From assembly GCA_963811705.1 (NCBI GenBank), contig CAWESL010000017.1:1-64000 (forward strand): DNA of 64,000 nucleotides. Reading direction: 5' to 3'. Under the pieces are notes generated by a model. That model had not been told where the DNA came from, searched no databases, and saw nothing but the letters and a program-made list of their open reading frames with translations. Shown piece after piece: positions 1 to 7,660 of the stretch (position 1 is the first letter of the stretch; each line of letters begins with the position of its first letter). The DNA is from DATJPR01 sp963811705 (GTDB lineage Bacteria; Bacteroidota; Ignavibacteria; UBA10030; UBA6906). Position numbers and translations under genes: made by a program.

Positions 1-41
1 CTCAAACGCGAATGATGGTCCTAGCTCGCTAATGAATGCCC

Positions 42-314
42 GCCTAACAAGCGGCCCGTCCCGATCAGAGATCGGGACGAGGTCTTCGACTGGAGCTGAC
101 GGAAGTACCCTGGTCGGAAAGTGGCTGGCGTGAAACGAGTTCAAGATCCGAAACAACGATGAAGCTGACTTCTCAACGTACCCTGATTGAATAGTGTAGC
201 TCTTTCCGCCGCAGCTCCCGCTCAATGGAAATTCGAATGAGCGGGATCCTCGATCCGACCACAACTTAACGGAGGATCGTTAAGTTGTGTCGAATCGGGC
301 CGCGGCCGTTAGGG
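42..314 (+). repeat. attC-like site 1
   Basis: R'' GCCTAAC at 42-48 and R' GTTAGGG at 308-314 (last base off consensus). The left arm carries a GTCCCGAT...ATCGGGAC hairpin, then the conserved core (CTGACGG...GAAACAACG...CTCAACGTACC). The right part holds a bulged hairpin at 251-297. Length 273 bp. Confidence 0.8.
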
Positions 315-493
315 GACGGGTAGCGACCTTTTTGCAGGTAACCTGTCTTCGTGGACGTATTACAATGCAACTCAGACTGTCGGGGTGGAACGTTTTCTGC
401 GCATAATTGGAACACCATTCGACACGAACCCATCATTCTGAATGGCCAGCCGCGCCCGAGCTACGCGGCGTCTTCCACAGTCAGGAGGCAACA

Positions 494-1189
494 ATGCGAA
501 ATCTGTTTTGGCTGCTTCCCATTTTAGCAATCCTAGGACTATCGATTGAATCCTGCAGTAGTCCGACCGACTCCCCGACTACTCTAACATACGAAGACGT
601 TTTCCCGCTATCCGTTGGTCGGCAATTCACATATTCGTACTTCTCACACGTCCTTGAACGTGATGGCTATCCCCTGCACGCATATCTTGATTCGGGATGG
701 GTGGCTTATCGCATCGTGGACTCAGTTGTGTTAGTGCAGGGTTCCGCTAAACAGTGGGCGGTTGAAGAGACCCGGCATTTGTTGCACAAGGAGTATAGTT
801 TCCCGGACGGAGTAACCGCGCAACTGATATACTCCCAATGGCAAGATACAACAGAAACGATTTCCGTATTGGAACAACTTGATGACCTACATGAGATCAT
901 TAGCATGGGTCTTGTGTGGAATTTCCCTCTTAGCGACTCATTGGGCAGTCCGGCGACCTGGATCCAGACATTTCGGTGCAATAGATATGCGGACAGTGCC
1001 CCCGTCAAGTTCATTGCGTACCATTCAGTTTCCTCGGACGCTGTGGTGGTGAACGACACAGTTAGTCTAGAAATCGGGGTGGGTCTCACCTCGCGGATGT
1101 ACCACCAGGACGGTTGGGCAATGAGCGCCTGGAATATCACTTTGATGATCCAATTGATTCCCAATTCTGATGGTTTCCGGCGCCCATGA
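494..1189 (+). CDS. Cassette 1: predicted lipoprotein of unknown function
   Basis: I do not recognise the family. The 231-residue product starts MRNLFWLLPILAILGLSIESC, a lipoprotein-type signal with the candidate lipid-anchored Cys near residue 21, followed by a Ser/Thr/Pro-rich linker. The reading frame is open from 407, but the ATG at 494 is chosen because AGGAGG at 483-488 precedes it at good spacing and the signal peptide begins there. The segment around residues 35-45 (FPLSVGRQFTYSY) resembles the FHPLQIGNAWVYS segment of the T9SS protein at 14704, which suggests a related secreted fold; that is inference. It is the only gene between sites 1 and 2 and is transcribed in the array direction. 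The 180 bp between site 1 and the start codon shows no other gene. Confidence 0.75.
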   Translation: MRNLFWLLPILAILGLSIESCSSPTDSPTTLTYEDVFPLSVGRQFTYSYFSHVLERDGYPLHAYLDSGWVAYRIVDSVVLVQGSAKQWAVEETRHLLHKEYSFPDGVTAQLIYSQWQDTTETISVLEQLDDLHEIISMGLVWNFPLSDSLGSPATWIQTFRCNRYADSAPVKFIAYHSVSSDAVVVNDTVSLEIGVGLTSRMYHQDGWAMSAWNITLMIQLIPNSDGFRRP

Positions 1190-1257
1190 GGGAGACGCGG
1201 TCAGAGCGATCAAATCGAGTAGAGCATGTCCGTCATTCACGAGGCGATTAAGCCGCC

Positions 1258-1434
1258 CCCTAACAAGCGGCCCGCCAAAAGGTGAAGCATGGCGGGTAAA
1301 CTGGAGCTGACGGTAGGATGGGGGTCGGAAAACGGCTGGCGTGAAACGAGTTCAAGAATGGAAACAACGAAATGGCTGAGATCTCAACGTACCCTGATTC
1401 AATAGTGTATCCCTATCCGCCGCGGCCGTTAGGC
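1258..1434 (+). repeat. attC-like site 2 (minimal long form)
   Basis: R'' CCCTAAC at 1258-1264, R' GTTAGGC at 1428-1434, 177 bp. After the conserved core the site closes directly with CCGCCGCGGCC and R', without the extra right-hand hairpins of its relatives. It therefore shows the basic unit: R'', AA, GCGGC arm, core, GCCGC arm, GGCC, R'. Confidence 0.85.
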
Positions 1435-1674
1435 GGTTGCGCCGAGTGACGTGTGCAGGAATTCTGGTGAGAAGTCCGCTCCATTGTCCCAGACGATTGT
1501 GTGGAGTTCGGGGTGGACTCTAAATCTGCGGAAAGTGTCCAAGTCTTTGAGGGGTTCGAACACGGGACCCCAAAGTTGATTTTTGAGATCGACCTCACCA
1601 TCTGAACCATCGCTGAATTTCAACCAGATGGTGTACTGTTCGACATATCGTGCATCGACGATTCTTGGAATCAT
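1429..1674 (-). CDS. Cassette 2: DUF2442 protein, probable antitoxin
   Basis: An 81-residue protein with the DUF2442 pattern: an N-terminal strand region ending in WLKFSDGSDGEVDL and a C-terminal LHTIVWDNGADFSPEFLH. It lies 4 bp downstream of the DUF4160 gene on the same strand, and DUF4160/DUF2442 pairs are a recognised candidate TA arrangement. Its TAA stop is the complement of TTA at 1429-1431, inside the R' box of attC site 2, so the stop codon is made from the first bases of the cassette. The start ATG is at 1674. Which partner is the toxin is not decided by the sequence. Confidence 0.8.
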   Translation of the reverse strand: MIPRIVDARYVEQYTIWLKFSDGSDGEVDLKNQLWGPVFEPLKDLDTFRRFRVHPELHTIVWDNGADFSPEFLHTSLGATA

Positions 1675-1678
1675 ATCG

Positions 1679-1936
1679 CTACTCCAATGGTGAAATCGGC
1701 TTCAATGGCTTCCGCTCCTCCGCGAGCTTCCAATTCTCCAATAGTTCGGCCTTGTGGAGATCAAGCCACTCAAACACGTGGCCGAGTGCGCGCTTGGGGA
1801 ATTGACCTGAGACTAAGCCGGAATCGATCGCGACAGTAATTTCGTATTCTCCATACTTCGCGTGGAAGTGTGGTGGAACATGATCTTGGTAGAAGATCGC
1901 AATGATAATTCCTAGAAATCTGCTTACCTCGGGCAT
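1679..1936 (-). CDS. Cassette 2: DUF4160 protein, probable toxin partner
   Basis: An 85-residue protein with the DUF4160 hallmark: N-terminal SRFLGIIIAIFYQDHVPPHFHAKY, then an acidic strand (GEYEITVAI) and a C-terminal helix FEWLDLHKAELLENW. The conserved HVPPHFHA motif suggests a metal or catalytic site, but the biochemistry is not established. It is first in a two-gene reverse-strand unit with the DUF2442 gene. Only about 36 bp separate its ATG from site 3, so its promoter must be tiny or lie partly in the attC; TTGCGC and TACTTT spaced 17 bp on the minus strand are a weak candidate. Confidence 0.85.
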   Translation of the reverse strand: MPEVSRFLGIIIAIFYQDHVPPHFHAKYGEYEITVAIDSGLVSGQFPKRALGHVFEWLDLHKAELLENWKLAEERKPLKPISPLE

Positions 1937-1972
1937 GCCTGAAAGTACCAGAATTCTCCCTCATGCGCAACC

Positions 1973-2239
1973 GCCTAACAAGCGGCCCGCCAAAAGGTGA
2001 AGCATGGCGGGTAAACTGGAGCTGACGGAAGGACCTTTCAACAGAAGTGGCCGGCGTGAAACGAGTCCAAGATCCGAAACAACGTTACGGCGAAGATCAC
2101 AAAGTACCCTGATTCAATAGTGTATGTCTATCCGCCGCAGCCCGCCACAAAGATGGCGGGCAAACTCAGTCCGTCTCGTCCTTCGGACGAGACGAGACCT
2201 CGTCCCGACTCTTGTCGGGACGGGCCGCGGCCGTTAGGT
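1973..2239 (+). repeat. attC-like site 3
   Basis: R'' GCCTAAC at 1973-1979, R' GTTAGGT at 2233-2239, 267 bp. Contains the CCCGCC...GGCGGG hairpin, the conserved core, a second CCCGCC/GGCGGG hairpin, GTCTCGTCC/GGACGAGAC and GTCCCGAC/GTCGGGAC hairpins, then the closing arm. Confidence 0.85.
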
Positions 2240-2275
2240 GGCGCCGCACACAACGAGTATAGCAAGGAGTTACGC

Positions 2276-2890
2276 GTGCTCAATGGTAGAATGTTCGCTG
2301 TCCTGGTGGCTGCTCTCATCTTGGTCCAGACTAGAAGTGAAGCCCAAGTCGACATTTCGTTCACTTCGGTGCGAGCCGGCGCAATCAGAACTCAATCCCT
2401 TGATTTCCAAGGGGAAGGTTATCTTTGGTCCTTCTACCCCGAACTTCAGGTTGGTGGTCAGTTGTTCCGGCCGTACCTATTCTGGGCAGCAACTTGGGGC
2501 TACTGGTCAGACGGCATAAATGAGCCCCTTCCCATTTACGATTTCGTTACGTACTCACAACGCGGCCACATTCTCACGGCACGTATTGGCGTGCGTCCAC
2601 GGGTGCTCGCGCCGCATCTACCTATACCAATAAGCTTCTTTGTGGGAGTTGCCCAACACATTTCGTGGACCACGTACATTGGGGGCACTGACCTCGGTGG
2701 CCATCACGGTACAAATTCTACGGATCGGACCACCTCCGGGTTATTCGGTCTTGACATTTCAGTGCCGATCGTTGCTCACCTCAATTTGGATGCCGAAGGT
2801 CTTCAGTTCGTTCCTTTCGGCAACAATCCGATAGATTATGTCCAGAAGAACCGCCGTGCATTCACACTCGGCATAACAGTACTATTCTAA
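2276..2890 (+). CDS. Cassette 3: predicted outer-membrane barrel protein, unknown function
   Basis: I do not recognise the family. A GTG at 2276 is preferred because AAGGAG at 2264-2269 precedes it; an in-frame ATG at 2291 is the alternative, and the frame is open back to 2120 inside attC site 3. The 204-residue product starts with a hydrophobic signal (MFAVLVAALILVQ) that probably ends near SEAQ. The mature part is rich in aromatic and alternating strand segments and ends in Phe (ITVLF), typical of small outer-membrane beta-barrels. A beta-barrel fold is inferred from composition and the C-terminal Phe only. Confidence 0.65.
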   Translation: MLNGRMFAVLVAALILVQTRSEAQVDISFTSVRAGAIRTQSLDFQGEGYLWSFYPELQVGGQLFRPYLFWAATWGYWSDGINEPLPIYDFVTYSQRGHILTARIGVRPRVLAPHLPIPISFFVGVAQHISWTTYIGGTDLGGHHGTNSTDRTTSGLFGLDISVPIVAHLNLDAEGLQFVPFGNNPIDYVQKNRRAFTLGITVLF

Positions 2891-2908
2891 TAATTCGGTA
2901 GTGGCGCC

Positions 2909-3115
2909 ACCTAACAAGCGGCCCGCCAAAAGGTGAAGCATGGCGGGTAAACTGGAGCTGACGGAAGTACGGTGGTCGGGAAGTGGCTGGCGTGAAACGT
3001 GTTCAGGAGACGAAATAACGTTAACACAAGTTCTCAACGTACCCTTCTCTAAACAGTGTCACTGTTTCCGCCGCAGCCCGCCACAAAGATGGCGGGTAAA
3101 CTCAATCCGTTAGGC
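2909..3115 (+). repeat. attC-like site 4
   Basis: R'' ACCTAAC at 2909-2915 fits RYYYAAC exactly; R' GTTAGGC at 3109-3115. Length 207 bp. The core and one CCCGCC/GGCGGG hairpin are kept, but the GGGCCGCGGCC closing arm is missing and the site ends CTCAATCC-R', so L'/L'' pairing is poor. Confidence 0.7.
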
Positions 3116-3124
3116 CGTGCAACC

Positions 3125-3451
3125 CTAGCGCAGAAGCCGTTCTTGGAGGATCGTCTCGATGTCACGGCGGCCGTCCAGCACGCAATGCACGCAGACGGTC
3201 GTTGATTCGAGGGAGTAAATGATGCGGTGGTGTGTGTAGTGCAGTTCCCGGAACTCCGTCACACCAATCTCGAAGAGTTCCGTAGGAATGTTGCCGCGCA
3301 GGGGGAGTTTCCGGAGCTTCAGACACGTTCGTCGCATGGCGGCGAACAATCGGTCTGCTCTTTCCACAGAATCGTTCACCGCAACGAACGCGTAGATGTC
3401 GAAGAGGTCGTCCTCGGCATCTTGGTCGAAGATCACGTCATACTTCTTCAT
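3125..3451 (-). CDS. Cassette 4: RelE/ParE-family toxin
   Basis: A 108-residue protein of the RelE/ParE (plasmid stabilisation) fold: the N-terminal strand KKYDVIFDQDAEDDLFDIYAF, a helix with Arg/Leu heptads (RADRLFAAMRRTCLKL), LPLRGN, and the C-terminal HHRIIYSLE...VLDGRRDIETIL. RelE-type members cleave ribosome-bound mRNA and ParE-type members poison gyrase; the sequence alone does not say which. The ATG at 3451 is used; a start nine codons further up has no support. The gene overlaps the antitoxin by 14 nt, the same overlap as in cassette 7, and is antisense to the array. Confidence 0.85.
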   Translation of the reverse strand: MKKYDVIFDQDAEDDLFDIYAFVAVNDSVERADRLFAAMRRTCLKLRKLPLRGNIPTELFEIGVTEFRELHYTHHRIIYSLESTTVCVHCVLDGRRDIETILQERLLR

Positions 3452-3728
3452 GCTTGAACGCCGCGATGCGCTTGTCAAGCGAACCGAACACGTTGTCCAT
3501 AGATTTCGACTTCCCGCGCCGGATGTTTTGCTTGCTCCGCGAGAGGATCTTCAGGAGTGCGAGTGTTTCCTGCATGCGCTCATACGAGCGGATATCCTGG
3601 ACGACGACCTTCGCCTCGCCATTGAGGGTCACGACGAGTGTCTGCCGGGTGTTGGTGATGTCCCGGATGAGCTCCGAGGCATGCGCCTTAAGGTAGCTGA
3701 TGGGTTTGACGGCCGTGCTCAATTTCAT
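3438..3728 (-). CDS. Cassette 4: Phd/YefM-family antitoxin
   Basis: A 96-residue antitoxin. The N-terminal DNA-binding fold shows the Phd/YefM signature: VKPISYLKAHASELIRDI, then a TRQTLVVTLNGEAKVVVQDIRSYERMQETLALL strand-turn-helix. A basic C-terminal tail would bind and neutralise the toxin encoded just downstream. Family members repress their own operon. A consensus promoter lies upstream at 3754-3782 (minus strand), so the pair needs no external promoter. Confidence 0.88.
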   Translation of the reverse strand: MKLSTAVKPISYLKAHASELIRDITNTRQTLVVTLNGEAKVVVQDIRSYERMQETLALLKILSRSKQNIRRGKSKSMDNVFGSLDKRIAAFKHEEV

Positions 3729-3753
3729 GGACGCCTCAATAGAAGGTGACTAC

Positions 3754-3782
3754 AATATGGTCTAGATTCTGGTCATTGTCAA
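3754..3782 (-). promoter_or_regulatory. Sigma-70-type promoter of TA cassette 4
   Basis: On the minus strand TTGACA (complement of 3777-3782) and CATATT (complement of 3754-3759) are 17 bp apart. The promoter sits between the antitoxin start and the R'' box of attC site 5, only 8 bp from that box. Confidence 0.7.
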
Positions 3783-3790
3783 GTTGCGCG

Positions 3791-4032
3791 GCCTAACAAG
3801 CGTTTGCACCTGACGGAGGGACGCGGAATCAGCAATGGCCGGCTTGAAGCGACGCAAAAGCCGAATCAGCGTATCGTCCAAATTCTCAATGTACCCTTGC
3901 AGTGAAGTGGAAGTTGGTTCCCCCGCAGGTCGCGCGCAATGGAAATACAAGTAGCGGGATCCTCGATTTGACGACGACTTAGCTGAGAAACGCTAAGTCG
4001 TGTCAAATCGGGATGAAACGTGGCCGATAGAC
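3791..4032 (+). repeat. attC-like site 5 (GCGTTT-arm subtype, decayed R')
   Basis: R'' GCCTAAC at 3791-3797; the expected R' reads GATAGAC at 4026-4032, two changes from GTTAGGC. The inner arm is GCGTTT on the left and AAACGT on the right instead of the GCGGCCCG/CGGGCCGC of most sites. A bulged hairpin lies at 3963-4010. Closest relative is site 11. Confidence 0.75.
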
Positions 4033-4109
4033 GGCAACCACTTGATGTTACGCCCCTAAGTCGGCACATCGGATGTCGGCAGAAATGTCAATATCGACGA
4101 ACCCATCAT

Positions 4110-4496
4110 CTATTCCATCTTCGTCGCGATCCACCATGTAGTGCCCCCAGGATCCTTTACGGCACCACGTTTGTCTGCGTCGCCTCTCTGTACTGGCTCT
4201 TGAACTGAAATTGCGCCTGTTTTCAGTGCTCGCTTATAAGTCTCGTCTACATTTGAAACGTACACATGCACATGGGACGGTATTGGCGGCCAACCCTCTG
4301 CCCCATCCGTTAACATGATTACCGTGTCGTCCAGTCGCACCTCTGCGTGAATGAGTGATCCTCCTGGGCCAGGCACCTCGCGCAGTCTGACCCCATCAAA
4401 TGCTTCGAGAAGAAATTTGATCGTACGACTCGCTCCGTCAACGATCAAGTAAGGGGAGACACTAGAATACCCCTCAGGCTTGTGGCGGACGTTCAT
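4110..4496 (-). CDS. Cassette 5: VOC-superfamily (glyoxalase/bleomycin-resistance, PhnB-like) protein
   Basis: A 128-residue single VOC protein. It begins MNVRHKPEGYSSVSPYLIVDGASRTIKFLLEAF, has GSLIHAEVRLDDTVIMLTD in the middle and HVHVYVSNVDETYKRALKTGA followed by DPGGTTWWIAT at the end, the usual two beta-alpha-beta-beta-beta units. Related proteins include glyoxalase-like enzymes, PhnB-like proteins and bleomycin-binding proteins; the substrate cannot be told. The ATG at 4496 is preceded by GGAGG, and the frame stays open upstream to 4595. It is the only cassette enzyme on the reverse strand and is not part of a TA pair. Confidence 0.85.
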   Translation of the reverse strand: MNVRHKPEGYSSVSPYLIVDGASRTIKFLLEAFDGVRLREVPGPGGSLIHAEVRLDDTVIMLTDGAEGWPPIPSHVHVYVSNVDETYKRALKTGAISVQEPVQRGDADKRGAVKDPGGTTWWIATKME

Positions 4497-4616
4497 GGCT
4501 CCTCCGTATATTGTTCCTGGCGATAGGATATCGAGTTCATTTCTTAGAACGCGGCAACTACAAAAAGAATTCCGTCGAAAATGTTCGCTTGACATTTCAG
4601 CCGTCTCTCGGTTGCC

Positions 4617-4734
4617 GCCTAACTAGCGGCCCGCCAAAAGGTGAAGCATGGCGGGTAAACTCAGTCCGTCTCGTCCTTCGGACGAGACGAGACCTCGTCC
4701 CGACTCTTGTCGGGACGGGCCGCGGCCGTTGGGG
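4617..4734 (+). repeat. attC-like site 6 (118-bp short form)
   Basis: R'' GCCTAAC at 4617-4623, R' GTTGGGG at 4728-4734. The central core (CTGACGG...CTCAACGTACC) is absent: the left CCCGCC/GGCGGG hairpin runs straight into the two right-hand hairpins and the GGGCCGCGGCC arm. Same length and architecture as site 10. It carries AAAAGGTG followed by ATG at 4648, opening a frame that runs into the cassette gene. Confidence 0.82.
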
Positions 4735-4755
4735 CGCAAGCCAGGGGATAGAAGC

Positions 4756-5337
4756 ATGCGCATCTTCATTTGTCTTCTTGCTACACTAGTGTTTGCGCCT
4801 CGACATCTGGTCGCGCAGGACCTTTTTGTTCTAGCCAAAGTTGGTCAGTCTTCATACGGATCACTGTATCTGGGAATTTTGCCTGGAGGAGGTGCTGATA
4901 ATGAGTGGAGGTCTGGTCCGTTGGTCAGTGCCGGTATCCGAGTACGAAAGAGCGAAAGTTTTGCGGTCGACGCCCTACTTGCGTACTCAATTCACCGACC
5001 AAGGAACGGTCAATGGGACAACCTTTTCTCGAGCAATCCAAGGAATACACTGGTCGATTTGACCGTCCTTGGGCGCTCATCACTGCGGATAGTCGGCCCA
5101 GTGCATTGTTCGTTCCTATACGGGTTGGGGTTGTCATACCAACATAAAGATGGACTCGGACTACCGGAATCGGGGTCCAACGTACCGTCGAGCAATGCAC
5201 TAACCGGGGTCGTTACTCTCGGCGCTGGTTTGGATGTCCGTGCTCCTTCCAGTGTTGAATTCTCTATCGAGGGCAGTCTGCTATGTCGTCAGTATATCAC
5301 ACCCGCCATTCTATTTGGCGTGGCATATCTATTGTGA
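4756..5337 (+). CDS. Cassette 6: predicted secreted barrel-like protein, unknown function
   Basis: I do not recognise the family. The 193-residue product starts MRIFICLLATLVFAPRHLVAQ, a signal peptide with a likely cut after VAQ. The mature part has alternating strands such as LVSAGIRVRKSESFAVDALLAYSI and a final FGVAYLL, in keeping with a small outer-membrane beta-barrel. The ATG at 4756 is 28 bp from the start of the R' box, the same distance as in cassettes 8 and 13. An upstream in-frame ATG at 4648 lies inside the attC site and would add 36 residues encoded by the repeat, which would bury the signal peptide. Confidence 0.65.
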   Translation: MRIFICLLATLVFAPRHLVAQDLFVLAKVGQSSYGSLYLGILPGGGADNEWRSGPLVSAGIRVRKSESFAVDALLAYSIHRPRNGQWDNLFSSNPRNTLVDLTVLGRSSLRIVGPVHCSFLYGLGLSYQHKDGLGLPESGSNVPSSNALTGVVTLGAGLDVRAPSSVEFSIEGSLLCRQYITPAILFGVAYLL

Positions 5338-5355
5338 TGGAATTTGGAGCTTGCG

Positions 5356-5646
5356 CCCTAACAAGCGGCGCGCCAAAAGGTGAAGCATGGCGGGTAGACT
5401 GGAGCCCGCCAAGATGATGGTGGGCGGGCTGACGGAAGTACCTTTTGGGGAAAACGGCTGGCGTGAAACGAGTTCAAGAATCGAAACAACGGTACGGCGA
5501 AGATCTCAACGTACCCTGATGTAATAGTGTAACCCTTACCGCCGCAGCCCGCCACAAAGATGGCGGGTAAACTCAGTCCGTCTCGTCCTTCGGACGAGAC
5601 GAGACCTCGTCCCGACTCTTGTCGGGACGGGCCGCGGCCGTTAGGC
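5356..5646 (+). repeat. attC-like site 7
   Basis: R'' CCCTAAC at 5356-5362, R' GTTAGGC at 5640-5646, 291 bp. Full-length form with two left hairpins, core and three right hairpins. Same length as sites 8, 9 and 13. Confidence 0.85.
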
Positions 5647-5668
5647 GGCCTGCCAATGCCCGATTCAC

Positions 5669-5977
5669 TCAGAGGAGACGGAGGTAGTCTCTGGCTCCGT
5701 GGATGATGCGATGCACGAGCACAGTCTGTCCTTCGAGGGTGTAGAAGGCAAGGTAATCTCCAATGACCACGTGCCGGTATCCCATGCGAACAAGTTCCTC
5801 GTCGTTGGGGATTCGTCCGAGGTGAGGTTGCCGGGTCAGGAGTTGAAGGTTCTTCTCAATCCGGGTCAGTATCAGTTCCGCAACCTTGAGATTCTCTGAG
5901 GCAATATACTCGTAGATCTCCGAAAGGTCGTCCTCGGCCGCGCGGAGAAGATGGATGGTAAATCTAGGCTTTGTCAC
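5669..5977 (-). CDS. Cassette 7: RelE/ParE-family toxin
   Basis: A 102-residue ParE/RelE-type toxin: VTKPRFTIHLLRAAEDDLSEIYEYIASEN at the N terminus, a Leu-rich helix ELILTRIEKNLQLLTRQPHLGRIP, then GYRHVVIGDYLAFYTLE and VHRIIHGARDYLRLL. The ending VHRIIHGARDY is a family hallmark. I use the GTG at 5977, which gives a 14-nt overlap with the antitoxin stop, exactly as in cassette 4; longer starts at 6007 or 6055 are possible. It is antisense to the array. Confidence 0.86.
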   Translation of the reverse strand: MTKPRFTIHLLRAAEDDLSEIYEYIASENLKVAELILTRIEKNLQLLTRQPHLGRIPNDEELVRMGYRHVVIGDYLAFYTLEGQTVLVHRIIHGARDYLRLL

Positions 5978-6236
5978 GGATCCTCTTACGGAGGTCGCTG
6001 ACGACATCGGAAAGAGGTCTTCCACGATCTCCCGAAGCCTTCTGAGCTTGGGCAACAGCGAGCTTCCGGTACAGGTCCATTCTCCGTTGCATGTCGGCGT
6101 AGTGCGCGATCGACATCAAGACCATGTCGCCTTCACCGTTCTTGGTAATGAAAATGGGCTCCTTGCTTTCACGGGCAAGCTTCGAGATTCGTTTGGACTT
6201 GTTCCGCAGATCGGAGATCGGTTTGATAATTGGCAT
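5964..6236 (-). CDS. Cassette 7: Phd/YefM-family antitoxin
   Basis: A 90-residue antitoxin starting MPIIKPISDLRNKSKRISKLARESKEP, then the IFITKNGEGDMVLMSIAHYADMQRRMDLYRKL motif of the Phd/YefM family, and a basic C-terminal tail (DLRKRIRDKA). A strong ribosome-binding site (AAAGGAGG on the minus strand) precedes the ATG. It is the first gene of a two-gene unit driven by the promoter at 6258-6286. Confidence 0.88.
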   Translation of the reverse strand: MPIIKPISDLRNKSKRISKLARESKEPIFITKNGEGDMVLMSIAHYADMQRRMDLYRKLAVAQAQKASGDRGRPLSDVVSDLRKRIRDKA

Positions 6237-6257
6237 GATCCCTCCTTTGATGTATCA

Positions 6258-6286
6258 ATATTATGACATTAAAACGATACAGTCAA
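6258..6286 (-). promoter_or_regulatory. Sigma-70-type promoter of TA cassette 7
   Basis: Minus-strand TTGACT (complement of 6281-6286) and TAATAT (complement of 6258-6263) are separated by 17 bp and lie just upstream of the antitoxin. The -35 element is 12 bp from the R'' box of attC site 8. Confidence 0.75.
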
Positions 6287-6298
6287 GAGGGGCAGGCC

Positions 6299-6589
6299 GC
6301 CTAACAAGCGACCCGTCAAAAGGTGAAGCATGGCGGGTAAACTGGAGCCCGCCAAGAAGATGGCGGGCGGGCTGACGGAAGGACCCTTTGGGGAATACGG
6401 CCGGCGTGAAACAAGTTCAAGAAACGAAACAACGGTAAAGCGAAGATCTCAACGTACCCGAATTCAATAGTGTATCGATTTCCGCCGCTGCCCGCCACAA
6501 AGATGGCGGGTACACTCAGTCCGTCTCGCCCTTCGGACGAGACGAGACCTCGTCCCGACTCTTGTCGGGACGGGCCGCGGCCGTTAGGC
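6299..6589 (+). repeat. attC-like site 8
   Basis: R'' GCCTAAC at 6299-6305, R' GTTAGGC at 6583-6589, 291 bp, full-length form. Nearly the same as site 13 over its whole length, including the GGGGAATACGGCCGGC stretch in the core. Confidence 0.87.
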
Positions 6590-6610
6590 GGCGACGTATC
6601 AGGTTGGATC

Positions 6611-7267
6611 ATGAAGGTGAATCCGATGCGTGCGAATGTTGGCGTCTTGGTCTGTGTCTTGGTCGCGTTGCAGTCGTGCAAGGACAACCCAACGGCCATC
6701 CCTGAGGAATCGAAGGCTATCCTCTCTGCTCTGTCTCGAGATCTTCCGGCGAGTCAACTCATGCAGTTGGAGGGGATCACCTCGCTGCACTATGTCCTGT
6801 ACGATTCTAGTGCCGGGTTCTCGGGCGGAGGAGACTCTTCCTTCATCCCGCTTGACGAGTACTTTATCGACTCGAGCCACGTCAAGAACATCCAATACTT
6901 TGGTGCCAATCATTACTGGTACGTGAGCGTGTACGACTCGCAGAGAGACACGGCCTGGTACTATCAGTCTGGTCAAGTGACATGCATGCAGCTTCCAAGC
7001 GTAGCAGCTGTGGTCCAGCAGAGTATCCAAGCAGCATTGGGTTCAATGCTAAGACTTTCTTCCCAATATCTGCGTTCCGAGTACATTGACGGCAAGCTGT
7101 GCGACCTCTTTGCGGACTCACTCGGAAACCAAGAATGGGTCTGGAGAGATCATAGGCTGCCAATACAGGAAAGGGTTCTCGGTTCCCTTCAGATTAGCAC
7201 GACTCGCAAGGTGATCCTGGAGATCAACACGACGATTCCTGACTCAGTATTTGAACCACCTAAATAA
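6611..7267 (+). CDS. Cassette 8: predicted lipoprotein, unknown function
   Basis: I do not recognise the family. The 218-residue product begins MKVNPMRANVGVLVCVLVALQSC with a lipoprotein-like signal and candidate lipidated Cys near residue 23, followed by KDNPTAIPEESKAILSALSRDLP. The ATG at 6611 is taken; an ATG at 6626 with AAGGTG in front is an equal alternative and leaves a normal signal. The body mixes Asp/Ser-rich loops with strands and shows no motif I can name. The spacing from the R' box to the start is 28 bp, and the frame is open from inside site 8. Confidence 0.65.
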   Translation: MKVNPMRANVGVLVCVLVALQSCKDNPTAIPEESKAILSALSRDLPASQLMQLEGITSLHYVLYDSSAGFSGGGDSSFIPLDEYFIDSSHVKNIQYFGANHYWYVSVYDSQRDTAWYYQSGQVTCMQLPSVAAVVQQSIQAALGSMLRLSSQYLRSEYIDGKLCDLFADSLGNQEWVWRDHRLPIQERVLGSLQISTTRKVILEINTTIPDSVFEPPK

Positions 7268-7332
7268 TCTATCTGCTCGACCCCGATGCCTCTAACGATT
7301 GAAAAAGGCGGCTCACATCCATGAACGTCGCT

Positions 7333-7623
7333 GCCTACCAAGCGGCCCGCCAAAAGGTGAAGCATGGCGGGTAGACTGGAGCCCGCCAAGAAGATGGCGG
7401 GCGGGCTGACGGAAGGACCTTTTGGGGAATACGGCTGGCGTGAAACGAGTTCAAGAGTGGAAACAACGGGAAAGCTTACTTCTCAACGTACCCTGATTCA
7501 ATAGTGTATCTAATTCCGCCGCAGCCCGCCACAAAGATGGCGGGTACACTCGGTCCGTCTCGTCCTTCGGACGAGACGAGACCTCGTCCCGACTCTTGTC
7601 GGGACGGGCCGCGGCCGTTAGGC
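7333..7623 (+). repeat. attC-like site 9
   Basis: R'' reads GCCTACC at 7333-7339 (one change from GCCTAAC), R' GTTAGGC at 7617-7623, 291 bp, full-length form with all hairpins. Confidence 0.84.
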
Positions 7624-7660
7624 GGCGCCCGCATTTGGCCCATTCACAGGAGATTGCAGC

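Noticed and set aside
2120..2275. Long N-terminal extensions of cassette proteins (the MAGKLSPSRPSDETRPRPDS segment repeated in several frames)
   Set aside because: The segment is the translated hairpin block of the attC-like repeat. Native starts with signal peptides and ribosome-binding sites lie downstream. Kept only as a finding on phase.
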